This document shows positions 7,609-15,710 of a stretch of 21,513 nt of DNA, piece after piece. Position numbers and translations under genes: made by a program. This stretch comes from an uncultured Lachnospiraceae bacterium (GTDB lineage Bacteria; Bacillota; Clostridia; Lachnospirales; Lachnospiraceae), in the NCBI GenBank assembly GCA_958405355.1, contig CATYEA010000005.1, positions 1 to 21,513 of the forward strand, written 5' to 3'. Within the stretch, counting starts at the first letter, position 1. Each line of letters starts with the position of its first letter. Under the pieces are notes generated by a model, which saw nothing but the letters and a program-made list of their open reading frames with translations, had not been told where the DNA came from and did no database searches.

Positions 7609-8730
7609 TCACCAGTTCTCTCTTAAAAATCGAACGATATCCACAGCCTTTGGCGGGCAGCCCCCAAGATTCTTTTTAAAACAGGCGGTACACTGACCGA
7701 TGCCGATCTCCCCGGGTTTTCCGCGATACCCCTGACCAATGGCTAAAGTTCCTTTTTTCTTTGAATCAAGACGTCCTTCTTCATCCAGACGGTCCAGGGC
7801 ATAAATCAACGAACCATAGCAGGCCGAGCAGGCGTCCTTCGGACTGGCATACTCGGCAAGTCTTGTAACTCTCCGGGTACGCTTTGTCATCTGCGGCTCC
7901 GCCGGCCTTACATTTTCGCCGTTTTCATCAACTTCATTGTTGAGGGATATGACCTGAGCCAAAGCCGTATCCATACTTCCTACACCAAGCTCGGCGGCCA
8001 GCCGGATATACTCAATATCCTCCGGATGATACCCCATACTTTCCGCCGCATAACTGTCACAGAGTACAGGGTCCTTAAAACCAAGCACTCGATTCATAAC
8101 CACCGGATTACCGCCTTCTTCAAAATCCAAATCGCCACAGATGTTATCCACCAAAACAAAATCCTGGTGAATGATCGTATTTAAATGTGCAATCGGCTTA
8201 TGAAGTCCCATGGTATGAAAACGTCGTTTTTCTGTATCCGGAATAAGTCCCTTACTGTTTTTCAGGGCACAGGTAATGGTTGTCTGACAATGTCCTTTCA
8301 ACACGGGCATATTGATCAGATAGTCCACCGCCAGAGCCTGTTTGCAAATTTTCAATTTCATTCCTGCCCCATCACATTCCTGAAAGCTATCCTTCTGGGT
8401 GTCAATAAAGGGCACTCCATGTTTTTTACATACAGCATCAATTCCACTGGCAATCACAGCTTCCGATGTCCGATCTCCGACCCATGAACCTTCCAGTACG
8501 ACCAGGTTATCGAATCCATTATTTTTAAGATAGGTCAATACGCCATCCACCAGCTCCGGATGGGTCGTTGCACCGCCGGAAGCATCCCGTGCAACGACAA
8601 GATTGGGTTTCAGGCCAACGCGCTGATGCCTGTCTCCGATATCCTCCGCCAGTCCGGCAGCCTCCAGAACCTTCATAGTCATCGCTTTATATTCGGTTCC
8701 CTGAATTACAAAAATATCTTTCCGGTCCAT
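7609..8730 (-). CDS. DUF362 domain protein with Cys-rich C terminus
   Basis: A 373-residue soluble protein. The bulk (about 35-265) matches the DUF362 family by its KPN motif (41-43), the GATTHPELVDGVL segment and the MPVLKGH region (141-147). The family's biochemical function is unknown; many members carry ferredoxin-like clusters. The C terminus here has C301-x2-C304 and C347-x2-C350-x7-C358-P, compatible with an iron-sulfur or metal site, though it is not a canonical ferredoxin. It is the last gene of the LUD/quinone/FixCX operon, 44 nt after the methyltransferase gene. AGAAAGGA precedes the ATG. An electron-transfer or cofactor-related role is suggested by context only. Confidence 0.8.
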   Translation of the reverse strand: MDRKDIFVIQGTEYKAMTMKVLEAAGLAEDIGDRHQRVGLKPNLVVARDASGGATTHPELVDGVLTYLKNNGFDNLVVLEGSWVGDRTSEAVIASGIDAVCKKHGVPFIDTQKDSFQECDGAGMKLKICKQALAVDYLINMPVLKGHCQTTITCALKNSKGLIPDTEKRRFHTMGLHKPIAHLNTIIHQDFVLVDNICGDLDFEEGGNPVVMNRVLGFKDPVLCDSYAAESMGYHPEDIEYIRLAAELGVGSMDTALAQVISLNNEVDENGENVRPAEPQMTKRTRRVTRLAEYASPKDACSACYGSLIYALDRLDEEGRLDSKKKGTLAIGQGYRGKPGEIGIGQCTACFKKNLGGCPPKAVDIVRFLRENW

Positions 8731-8774
8731 TTTATTCCTTTCTGACTAGCGCTAACAAAACCCGTTTTCCAACG

Positions 8775-9974
8775 TCAGCTTTTAAGAACGCCATTTTCAA
8801 AGAGCAATGGCTTCGCTACAGTTCCAGCCTGCACATATTCCTGTTTCATAGACTCTATCTGACGCATAATGTCCTCTTTGGCTGATACCTGATAAAGCGT
8901 AAGGATATGTTCATCATTCATAGCCTGGTATAAAAGCATGAAATCCGGGAACTCTTTATGAGACCAAAGCGAATAGGTCAGCAGATTATTTCCTGCCTTA
9001 TCCTGCAGAATAAATCCATCCAGCAAATCTTTTCCAAAGTTCTGAAGTTCCATATCCGCATACCATCCCGTATACTGAGAATTCTTTGCCAACTCCGTAT
9101 GAACGATCTGACAGGCGCACCAGAATCTATAAACTTCGTCCGCATCTTCCATACCGGAATTTCGGGCCACAAAAATCTGCATACGTCCCTGATTTTCCAT
9201 CTCCTGACAGACGATCTCCCGATAACATTCCGGAACTCCGGCCAGGCCACATTCGTTGAGCTTCTGAATCCATCCGAGAAAAACCGGATCCACGTCGCAG
9301 CGTTCTGCGGATACCAGATAGCCATCCTCCGCAACAAGCCCCGTCAGCTTCTTTGCAAAATCATGAATATTCTCAGCAAAATCAGCAGCTTCCGCCTTCA
9401 ACATGTTATAACTTGACATCACATTATTAATTTCGCAGTTTTCCTGAAGAAGGCGCATGGAAAATACTGTATCGTATTTCTGTCCCGGAAGGTTTGTGAC
9501 ATCTGCATTAATAAATGTTATATTGTGTACGTCCAGCCGGTCCGCCAGTTCTTTGGCCGCCTTAATCGCGTTTGGACTTCTGTCAACGGCTGTGATCTGC
9601 GATTCCGGAAATGCCATACCAAGGAAGCAGCTCATAATTCCGCACTCACATCCGGCATCCAAAATCTTTTTCCCAAAAACATCGTAATTCTCCACGATCC
9701 AGTTACACATCTGACGGTAATTATCCGCCTGGTATCCACCATTAAAAAGAAGGGCTTTATCCAACAGCTCATTCTTCATCTCATAGAATTCTCTGAGATA
9801 ATTCGGATTCTCTTCAAATTCACGAATTTTTCGATAAAGATCGGTCAGCATCTTACGGCCCACCGTCTCTCCGTATTTTGCACTGAACTGGAAATAAAGC
9901 AGCTTACTTTCCTTCGGTGGATTCATGTCCAACTGACGCAGATAACTGAGCCCAATATCTTTTTTCTCTTCCAT
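8775..9974 (-). CDS. Class I SAM-dependent methyltransferase, unknown substrate
   Basis: A 399-residue protein. After an N-terminal helical region (1-95) comes a Rossmann methyltransferase core: motif I KILDAGCECGI (103-113), the acidic ribose-binding residue D131 in TAVDRSPNA, and NADVTNLP (156-163) for the adenine end. Motif I lacks the usual GxGxG (it reads AGCECG), a mild deviation. The C-terminal half (about 215-399) has no domain I can name; it could hold the substrate site. At 399 residues it is longer than UbiE-type enzymes, and it is a second methyltransferase in the same operon. It begins 18 nt after the second ArsA-like gene, with GGAAGGTG before the ATG. Its substrate (quinone, protein or other) is not indicated by sequence. 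Confidence 0.75.
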   Translation of the reverse strand: MEEKKDIGLSYLRQLDMNPPKESKLLYFQFSAKYGETVGRKMLTDLYRKIREFEENPNYLREFYEMKNELLDKALLFNGGYQADNYRQMCNWIVENYDVFGKKILDAGCECGIMSCFLGMAFPESQITAVDRSPNAIKAAKELADRLDVHNITFINADVTNLPGQKYDTVFSMRLLQENCEINNVMSSYNMLKAEAADFAENIHDFAKKLTGLVAEDGYLVSAERCDVDPVFLGWIQKLNECGLAGVPECYREIVCQEMENQGRMQIFVARNSGMEDADEVYRFWCACQIVHTELAKNSQYTGWYADMELQNFGKDLLDGFILQDKAGNNLLTYSLWSHKEFPDFMLLYQAMNDEHILTLYQVSAKEDIMRQIESMKQEYVQAGTVAKPLLFENGVLKS

Positions 9975-9992
9975 AACTTACACCTTCCCACA

Positions 9993-11159
9993 TTAGTCAT
10001 AATCAAACTGAATACGAAGTTCGCCATTATCAAATGACCATTCTGTCATTTTTCTCCTGCGGACTTTATCCGGCAGACGAAAACGCCTTGTCTGATTGCG
10101 TACAACAAGAATCAAATCTTCCCCATCCTTGGAAACATTAATCTCTTTTTCGGACACATACGGAAGTTTGACAATAAAGATTCGTGTGCCCTGCTCATCT
10201 TCCATTCGGAAAGCCTGTTCCCGGCTGAATACAGTTTCCGGATCAGTTTCTGCATAAAGTTTACCGCCAACCGATTTCAAAGTCTCTATTCCGCGCAGCT
10301 CTTCTTCCTGCAGCATCAGCTTGAAAACCTTACAGTCTCCAAAACTCTGCTCCGCCAGTTTCAGACTTTTCTCCTGCATATCCGTCCATCCCGCAAAATA
10401 CCCCTGCATTGCTTCTTCCGGATAAATTTTATTGACATAGACGGCATCCACGCCAAAGTCATACTCATTAATCCATGTATAACTGCGTCTGGCCTCGTCC
10501 ATGACAATACGCTCCGGCGTTGTCACGATACGCATGCTGGCAAGTTCTCTGTTTTTCAAAATTTTCTGCAATTGAGTGAGCCGTTTGACCAGTTTATCAA
10601 ATTCTTCAAACACCTGATCCCTTGGCTTCGGCACCTGAGTCTTACGGGATATCAGTCCGCCCAGCGCATTGTTCATGCTGCGCACAGACGGAAGTAATTT
10701 GTCTGCCAGAACAGCCAAACGTTCCGGATATCGAAGTAATGAAAGCGTTTCTCCCGTCGGCGCGCAATCGACAATAATCACATCATATTCGCCGCTTTCA
10801 CAGGCATCAAGAATTTTCAGCAGTGAAAACAATTCATCAAGCCCCGGAAACAATAATACCTCATCCGCCGCGATACCCCCATTGGCCTTCCCTGAAATAA
10901 TCTGTTTGAGATAATCCCGCAGATTCCCCCAGGCCTTTGTGCTTTCGGCCACCGGATCGATTTCCAGGGCCTGAAGCCCTTCAAAGACCGTTGTCGGTTC
11001 AAAGCCCAGCTTCATATCCAGAGAATCTGCCAGGCTGTGGGCCTGGTCTGTACTCATAACAAGGACTTTTTTCCCGGAGAGTGCTATATTTACAGCGGTA
11101 GCTGCGGCAATACTTGTCTTCCCAACGCCGCCCTTACCGGTATAGATAAGAATTCTCAT
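9993..11159 (-). CDS. ArsA/Get3-family ATPase with C-terminal alpha-crystallin domain (second of pair)
   Basis: A 388-residue single-domain ATPase. The deviant Walker A GKGGVGKT (8-15) carries the signature lysine K9 of the dimeric SIMIBI ATPases. Switch I is DQAHSLAD (38-45), followed by the DCAPTGET motif. The last 80 residues (LPYVSEKEINV ... RRFRLPDKV ... DNGELRIQF) are an Hsp20/alpha-crystallin-like beta-sandwich, as in the ArsA_HSP20 domain and Get3d-type proteins. No arsenic-sensing gene is near and no zinc-binding CxxC typical of eukaryotic Get3 is seen. The start at 11159 is preferred because its ATG overlaps the stop of the upstream paralogue as ATGA, a mark of translational coupling; an upstream in-frame start at 11213 would lie inside that gene. 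Likely client handling or membrane-protein targeting rather than arsenite export; this is inference. Confidence 0.87.
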   Translation of the reverse strand: MRILIYTGKGGVGKTSIAAATAVNIALSGKKVLVMSTDQAHSLADSLDMKLGFEPTTVFEGLQALEIDPVAESTKAWGNLRDYLKQIISGKANGGIAADEVLLFPGLDELFSLLKILDACESGEYDVIIVDCAPTGETLSLLRYPERLAVLADKLLPSVRSMNNALGGLISRKTQVPKPRDQVFEEFDKLVKRLTQLQKILKNRELASMRIVTTPERIVMDEARRSYTWINEYDFGVDAVYVNKIYPEEAMQGYFAGWTDMQEKSLKLAEQSFGDCKVFKLMLQEEELRGIETLKSVGGKLYAETDPETVFSREQAFRMEDEQGTRIFIVKLPYVSEKEINVSKDGEDLILVVRNQTRRFRLPDKVRRRKMTEWSFDNGELRIQFDYD

Positions 11160-12364
11160 GGCTGCTTCACATCCTTTCCGGCTTCTTCCGTCCTTTCGGC
11201 CACCTTCAGACAAATCTGAAGTGTATCCTCTTTAAAGCACACATCCATAATCTGTGCCCCTCTCAGTGTATTCGGAAGAGGAATACACCGATTGTAATTA
11301 TTTACTTTTATATCTATATCCATATCATGTACAGTGACGCTGACTTTATCCACCTCAGCCCCTGGAAGCTTTATAGACAGACGATAGCCTCCGTCAATGA
11401 CATCATAGGTCTCTTTTTCCCTCTGAACATTTACTTCGAAAAGATTCGGGAGTTTCAGCACATCGCCGGCCAGATGTTCAATTGCTTCTTTTCCCCGAAC
11501 TTCTTTGGAATACCACGGTATCTTTGTCACCGGCACTTCCGCAAATACTCTCTCAAGCTCATCAATATATTTTTTCTGTATGTCCCGCCATCGGTTCATA
11601 AACTCGCTGCCTGTATCATCCGGCAAAATACGGTTAATAAAAACCCCATCGACCTGATAGTCGTACAAATTTAAATACATAAAATTCCGTTTTGTCTCTT
11701 CGACAACCATTTTTTCCGGCACGCATACAAGACGCACACTGCAAACATCCGGGTCTCTTAAAAGTTCCTGCAGCAAGACCATCTGCCCGTGCATCTCTTC
11801 AATCTCGTTCATCGCCTCATGCGTTGGAAGCGTAACTTTATATTTAACCTTAGACACCGGAGCCAGTACCCGCACCATAACCTTGCCCACCGGAAAGAAT
11901 TTCTCCATATACCATGTGAGCAGCTCCGGAAGTTTCAGTAAGGATAGCGTCTCTCCTGTCGGCGCACAATCTACGATAATCCTGTCATACTCGCCGCTTT
12001 CATAGATAGCTTTAATTTTCATCAGTGAAAACAGGTTCTCGAATCCGGGAATCATAAAATTATCCCCCACATTGCTGAGAGCCTTCCCCGAACTACCCAT
12101 TAATGACGTGATCGCTTTATTCACATTCGGAAATTCTTCCTTCATCAGCAAATCCGGGTCAAGTTCCAGCAAAAACAGATTGTCTCTCACCTTTTTCACA
12201 TGTCCGCCGACTTCTGTCTCAAAAATGTCTCCAAGATTATGCGCCATATCCGCACTGACAAGCAGTGTATTTTTCCCCTCATCAGCCGAAGCTATGGCAT
12301 GAGCAGCCGCCACACTAGTCTTTCCCACGCCGCCTTTACCGGTAAAAATAATAATTCTGCCCAT
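11156..12364 (-). CDS. ArsA/Get3-family ATPase with C-terminal alpha-crystallin domain (first of pair)
   Basis: A 402-residue paralogue of the next gene. Walker A GKGGVGKT is at 9-16 with signature K10, switch I DMAHNLGD at 39-46, and DCAPTGET at 132-139. The alpha-crystallin-like C terminus (about 310-388) shows YRLSIKLPGAEVDKV and IPLPNTLRGA. ArsA of enterobacteria fuses two such ATPase halves in one chain; here two separate genes, translationally coupled through ATGA, could form a heterodimer or two homodimers. TTGGAGG precedes the ATG. The gene follows fixX after a 72-nt gap that contains a hairpin. There is no arsB, arsR or arsD nearby, so arsenite transport is unlikely. Confidence 0.87.
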   Translation of the reverse strand: MGRIIIFTGKGGVGKTSVAAAHAIASADEGKNTLLVSADMAHNLGDIFETEVGGHVKKVRDNLFLLELDPDLLMKEEFPNVNKAITSLMGSSGKALSNVGDNFMIPGFENLFSLMKIKAIYESGEYDRIIVDCAPTGETLSLLKLPELLTWYMEKFFPVGKVMVRVLAPVSKVKYKVTLPTHEAMNEIEEMHGQMVLLQELLRDPDVCSVRLVCVPEKMVVEETKRNFMYLNLYDYQVDGVFINRILPDDTGSEFMNRWRDIQKKYIDELERVFAEVPVTKIPWYSKEVRGKEAIEHLAGDVLKLPNLFEVNVQREKETYDVIDGGYRLSIKLPGAEVDKVSVTVHDMDIDIKVNNYNRCIPLPNTLRGAQIMDVCFKEDTLQICLKVAERTEEAGKDVKQP

Positions 12365-12387
12365 TTACATTCCTCCAATGTGTAAAT

Positions 12388-12420
12388 GAGTCACACCAAA
12401 GTCTCACTCTGATGTGACTC
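12388..12420 (-). promoter_or_regulatory. Intra-operon hairpin between fixX and the first ArsA-like gene
   Basis: 11-bp arms (12388-12398 and 12410-12420, starting GAGTCACA and ending TGTGACTC on either strand, one G-U pair) enclose an 11-nt loop. There is no U-run after it in the direction of transcription, so it is not a normal terminator. RNA processing, message stability or a protein-binding site are possible. Confidence 0.5.
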
Positions 12421-12436
12421 ATTATATTATGGTCTA

Positions 12437-12721
12437 TCAACCTTGTCTGAAAGATACACCGATTTCACCATGTGGATGTTTCCAGCCCTTAACAATCTTG
12501 TCATGAGAAAGAACTCTGCAGGTTCCGCACTCAAGGCATCCAAGATATGAGAAGCTGAACTTTCCATCAATGTACTTATAGCATTCTGCCGGGCAGGCCA
12601 GAACGAGTTTTCTGATTTCTTCTTCATCCGTACACTCAAGGTCTACATCGATATGAGAATTCTCTTCATCCGTATGGAATAAGTCAAGGCCTAACTTCGC
12701 TTCAACACTCAATTTCTTCAT
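12437..12721 (-). CDS. fixX: FixX-like ferredoxin (partner of FixC / ETF-quinone oxidoreductase type)
   Basis: A 94-residue protein matching the FixX family across its length. ACPAECY (42-48) and GCLECGTCRV (61-70) supply the four cluster cysteines C43, C62, C65 and C68, and the C terminus has the family's W-x-P-x-G-x-x-G-V pattern (WKHPHGEIGV, 80-89). FixX carries a [4Fe-4S] cluster and, with FixC, corresponds to the two parts of ETF:quinone oxidoreductase. Its ATG is 1 nt beyond the fixC stop codon, and GGAGG lies inside the end of fixC, so the two are translated together. Confidence 0.92.
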   Translation of the reverse strand: MKKLSVEAKLGLDLFHTDEENSHIDVDLECTDEEEIRKLVLACPAECYKYIDGKFSFSYLGCLECGTCRVLSHDKIVKGWKHPHGEIGVSFRQG

Positions 12722-12722
12722 A

Positions 12723-14024
12723 TTAGAACGCCTCCAGTATATTTGTGATCATGTCAACGAGCTCTCTAGCACTGGTCTTCTTAGCGATGGACTCAACAAT
12801 GTACATGATAAGTCCGCTATTTGGCTGACCATCCACTGTAAACAGCTTAGCTGCAATATCATCAGCCATGGCCGGAAGATCCTCAAAAATACCTCTGCAT
12901 GTAAGCAATGTCGGGAATCCCTTACATTCTTCCATATCCTGCATAACAAAGCTGTTTTTCAGCGCATTTTCATATTCGGAAAGTGTTGCTGCACTGAAAT
13001 CACCGATTGCATGGGCTTTGATCAATGTTTCGGCTGCAAGACGTCCGGATTCAATTGCAAAATCCATACCTCTTACTGTAAAGCCCAGGTTGATGCACAT
13101 ACCAGCAGCATCACCAGTAACAAGCACACCGTCTCTGTAGAGTTCAGGAATCATATGGATACCTTCTTCAGGTACAAGATGTCCTGAATATTCAATCGTT
13201 TCTCCGCCTTCAATAAACGGAGCAACGGCTGGATGTTCCTTAAATCTGTCAAGCATCTGAGGAACAGATACATCAGAATGTCCAATATCACTTAATGTGG
13301 CAACGACACCTACGGATACTGTATCTTTGTTGGTATAGATAAAGCCGCCGCCAAAGCCGCCAACGGTAGGGTCACCAGCAGAAAGCCATGCTGTACCTTC
13401 GCCGTCTTTAAGAGCGAAACGCTCATTGATAATTTCTTCGCTGAGTTTGATCGTCTCTTTAGCGCCTACTGCCACCTGTCCAGGTTCAAGCTCTTTCTTC
13501 ATACCGATCTGCTGTGCAAGCAATGAGTTAACACCATCTGCAAGAATAACAGCTTCTGCATACATCTCTTCACCATCAGACTCGATACCTACAACTTTGC
13601 CATCTTCAACGATAATATTATCAACAAGAATACCTGTGATAATTTCTGCACCAGCTTCTTCAGCTTTTTCAGCCAGCCACTGGTCAAATTTTGCACGAAG
13701 TACCGTGTAGGATGCATTTCCTGGTTCTGAACTTAATTTTGCTGAACCATATCCGATATCCAGTGAGCCATCCGCTGTCATAAGAGAAACTTTCTCATGT
13801 TTGATAATTCTCTCAATCGGGGCTTCTTCTTTGAAGTTCGGAATAATCTTTTCAAGGCTATGCCCATAGAGACGTCCGCCTGTCATATTCTTAGCGCCGC
13901 AATAATCTCCACGTTCGATAACGATAACGGAGAGGCCTGCATTTGCAAGAACAATCGCTGCAGAACATCCGGCAAGTCCGCCACCCACGATGATAACGTC
14001 GGCGTCAAATTCTCTCTCGCTCAT
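12723..14024 (-). CDS. fixC: FixC-like FAD-dependent oxidoreductase
   Basis: A 433-residue flavoprotein of normal family length. The N-terminal dinucleotide fold reads VGGGLAGCSAA (13-23), ending in the acidic E37 (VIERGD). A second FAD motif is VLVTGDAAGMCINLGF (300-315), followed by the RGMDFAIESG segment of the FixC/geranylgeranyl-reductase superfamily. FixC takes electrons from FixAB (an electron-transfer flavoprotein) and passes them with FixX to quinone or ferredoxin. FixA and FixB are not in the window. The gene follows the menaquinone-type genes by 53 nt, which favours a quinone partner. AAGGAGG precedes the ATG. A geranylgeranyl-reductase-like role on the isoprenoid chain is a less likely alternative, given the adjoining FixX. 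Confidence 0.9.
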   Translation of the reverse strand: MSEREFDADVIIVGGGLAGCSAAIVLANAGLSVIVIERGDYCGAKNMTGGRLYGHSLEKIIPNFKEEAPIERIIKHEKVSLMTADGSLDIGYGSAKLSSEPGNASYTVLRAKFDQWLAEKAEEAGAEIITGILVDNIIVEDGKVVGIESDGEEMYAEAVILADGVNSLLAQQIGMKKELEPGQVAVGAKETIKLSEEIINERFALKDGEGTAWLSAGDPTVGGFGGGFIYTNKDTVSVGVVATLSDIGHSDVSVPQMLDRFKEHPAVAPFIEGGETIEYSGHLVPEEGIHMIPELYRDGVLVTGDAAGMCINLGFTVRGMDFAIESGRLAAETLIKAHAIGDFSAATLSEYENALKNSFVMQDMEECKGFPTLLTCRGIFEDLPAMADDIAAKLFTVDGQPNSGLIMYIVESIAKKTSARELVDMITNILEAF

Positions 14025-14077
14025 TTATATCCTCCTTATTGTTTAAAAGCCAAAGGTTAATATTTACAAATTATATA

Positions 14078-14776
14078 TTATTTTCGTCCCCACACCAAAA
14101 CGCACGCACCGCACATTCTGTTCTTATGATCTACCGCTTTTAATCCGATCTCACGGTACATCTTTTCAAGTTCTCCACGATGTAGAAACTTCTGTGTCGA
14201 TTCATACAGCCACATATATTCCTGTCTATACTTCCGGCCGCCGCCAAGCATCGGCATTATATGACGGAAATACACATTGTAAAATGGCCGTATAAACGGA
14301 CTGTCAGGGACAAACGAATCCAGACAATATATGTAACCACCAGGTCTGACAACTCTTCGCATTTCACGCAGAACCTGTTCATAGTCCGCCGTATTCCGGA
14401 GTCCAAATGAAATACACGCTGCCGTGAAACAATTATCCCCATAAGGCAGTTTCATGGCATTGCCCTGTGTGAAACGGACGTTTTGCCTGCCACCGCGCTT
14501 ACTTTCTGCCACCTCAAGCATGGCTGGTGAAAAATCGATCCCTGTCACCTTAAGGTCATGTCTTGCGTCAGCCATCTTCAGCGCTATATCCCCGGTTCCG
14601 CAGCAAACATCCAGTATATTGGTTCCTCGCGGAGTATTTGCAGTCAGTCTGTCCGTGAGCGTCTTCTTCCAGCTATTCTGCAATCCCAGACTAATTCTGT
14701 TATTCGCACTGTCATAGCCTTCTGAAATACTCTGAAATACACCGTAAACACGCTGCTCTTTAGAATACTCAGCCAT
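14078..14776 (-). CDS. ubiE/menG: UbiE/MenG-type quinone C-methyltransferase
   Basis: A 232-residue class I methyltransferase with the UbiE signatures: VFQSISEGYDSANNRIS near the N terminus (13-29), motif I LDVCCGTGD (55-63), GIDFS (79-83), GNAMKLPYGDNCF (105-117) and ISFGLRNTADY (122-132). These enzymes methylate the ring of demethylmenaquinone or a ubiquinone precursor; in an anaerobic Firmicute, demethylmenaquinone is the expected substrate. Two conserved features deviate slightly: LDV is followed by CCGTGD rather than AxGTGD, and motif III has CLDSFVP instead of LEFS. The start at 14776 has GGAGG 6 nt upstream and overlaps the last 8 nt of the prenyltransferase gene. An upstream in-frame start at 14806 lacks this support. 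Confidence 0.88.
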   Translation of the reverse strand: MAEYSKEQRVYGVFQSISEGYDSANNRISLGLQNSWKKTLTDRLTANTPRGTNILDVCCGTGDIALKMADARHDLKVTGIDFSPAMLEVAESKRGGRQNVRFTQGNAMKLPYGDNCFTAACISFGLRNTADYEQVLREMRRVVRPGGYIYCLDSFVPDSPFIRPFYNVYFRHIMPMLGGGRKYRQEYMWLYESTQKFLHRGELEKMYREIGLKAVDHKNRMCGACVLVWGRK

Positions 14777-15710
14777 GTAAAACCTCCAGAATGAATCCTG
14801 CTGCAAAAGCAGCCGTATAAGCTCCGTTCAGTACAATGTTGGTCATAGCAATCCCTTTCATCGCTGCAATACGTTCTTCTGGCTCAAGTGTACACGCCAA
14901 CTGCTTTCTGATGACTTTCCCTCCCAGGAACACCACAAGCAATACGCCTACCAGACCGATTGGTCCCAGCAGAGCCACCGGCATCACCGTCACAAGCGTC
15001 ACCCATGATATTATGAGATAGCGGTATAACTCAAGCGTCCTTGGTCTTCCAATGCAGGTCGGAAAGGTACGCCTCCCGGCCTTCCTGTCCTTTTCAATAT
15101 CGCTGCCATTGTTGCTCATCATGATCAATGCGATTCCTGCAACCATCGGAAGCGAATAGAAAAGAATCTGCCAGTGAAATCTGCCATCAGCACAGCCTGC
15201 AATCCCCAATGGAATAAGGCCGCCCATCACAAAACCTGACACGATTTCTCCTATCGGAAGATAGGAGACGGGAATCGGTCCACCTGAATAGATGAGAATC
15301 ACCACACCGCCTATGATGCCGATAATAATCGGAACCACACCGCTTCCTATACAGGAAGCCAAACCCAGGACGGCTCCTGCGGCCATATACACGATTCCGA
15401 GAATCAGGGCACTCCCCGGAGCGACATTTCCATAAATCAGAACCGCATCGCTCACTTCCACATGATCATCCGCACTGTCAGCTCCTTTTATAAAATCAAA
15501 ATAATCATTTAAGGTGTTGACCGCACTCTGAAGAAAGATACAGGCTGCAAGAAGCATAATTCCTTTAAACCATGTAAGTCCCAGTCCCTGCTGCCAGCAA
15601 TAAAAGTCGGCAAACAATGCGGGAAATACCGATGCCGCCCATGTATGAGGCGCTGCCAGATTCAGTGCCAATCTTGGTGTCAGTGGTCTATAATGCTCAG
15701 ATTGCCTCAA
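14769..15710 (-). CDS. menA: MenA-type UbiA-family prenyltransferase
   Basis: About 314 residues with roughly eight or nine membrane segments. The two Asp-rich motifs of the UbiA superfamily are present: NDYFDFIKGAD (68-78) and SDIEKDRKAGRRT (203-215). The first closely resembles MenA, which attaches a polyprenyl chain to 1,4-dihydroxy-2-naphthoate at the membrane. It stands between the polyprenyl diphosphate synthase and ubiE genes, so the three side-chain/ring steps are together. The start is uncertain. A TTG at 15710 overlaps the end of the preceding gene by 14 nt and has AGAAGGA about 12 nt upstream. An open frame extends to a GTG at 15824, but those residues lie inside the preceding gene and do not resemble a MenA N terminus. 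Confidence 0.87.
   Translation of the reverse strand: MRQSEHYRPLTPRLALNLAAPHTWAASVFPALFADFYCWQQGLGLTWFKGIMLLAACIFLQSAVNTLNDYFDFIKGADSADDHVEVSDAVLIYGNVAPGSALILGIVYMAAGAVLGLASCIGSGVVPIIIGIIGGVVILIYSGGPIPVSYLPIGEIVSGFVMGGLIPLGIAGCADGRFHWQILFYSLPMVAGIALIMMSNNGSDIEKDRKAGRRTFPTCIGRPRTLELYRYLIISWVTLVTVMPVALLGPIGLVGVLLVVFLGGKVIRKQLACTLEPEERIAAMKGIAMTNIVLNGAYTAAFAAGFILEVLHG

Noticed and set aside
9993..12364. Arsenic resistance locus based on two ArsA-like genes
   Set aside because: No arsB, arsR, arsC or arsD is present, and the alpha-crystallin tails and operon context point to another role.
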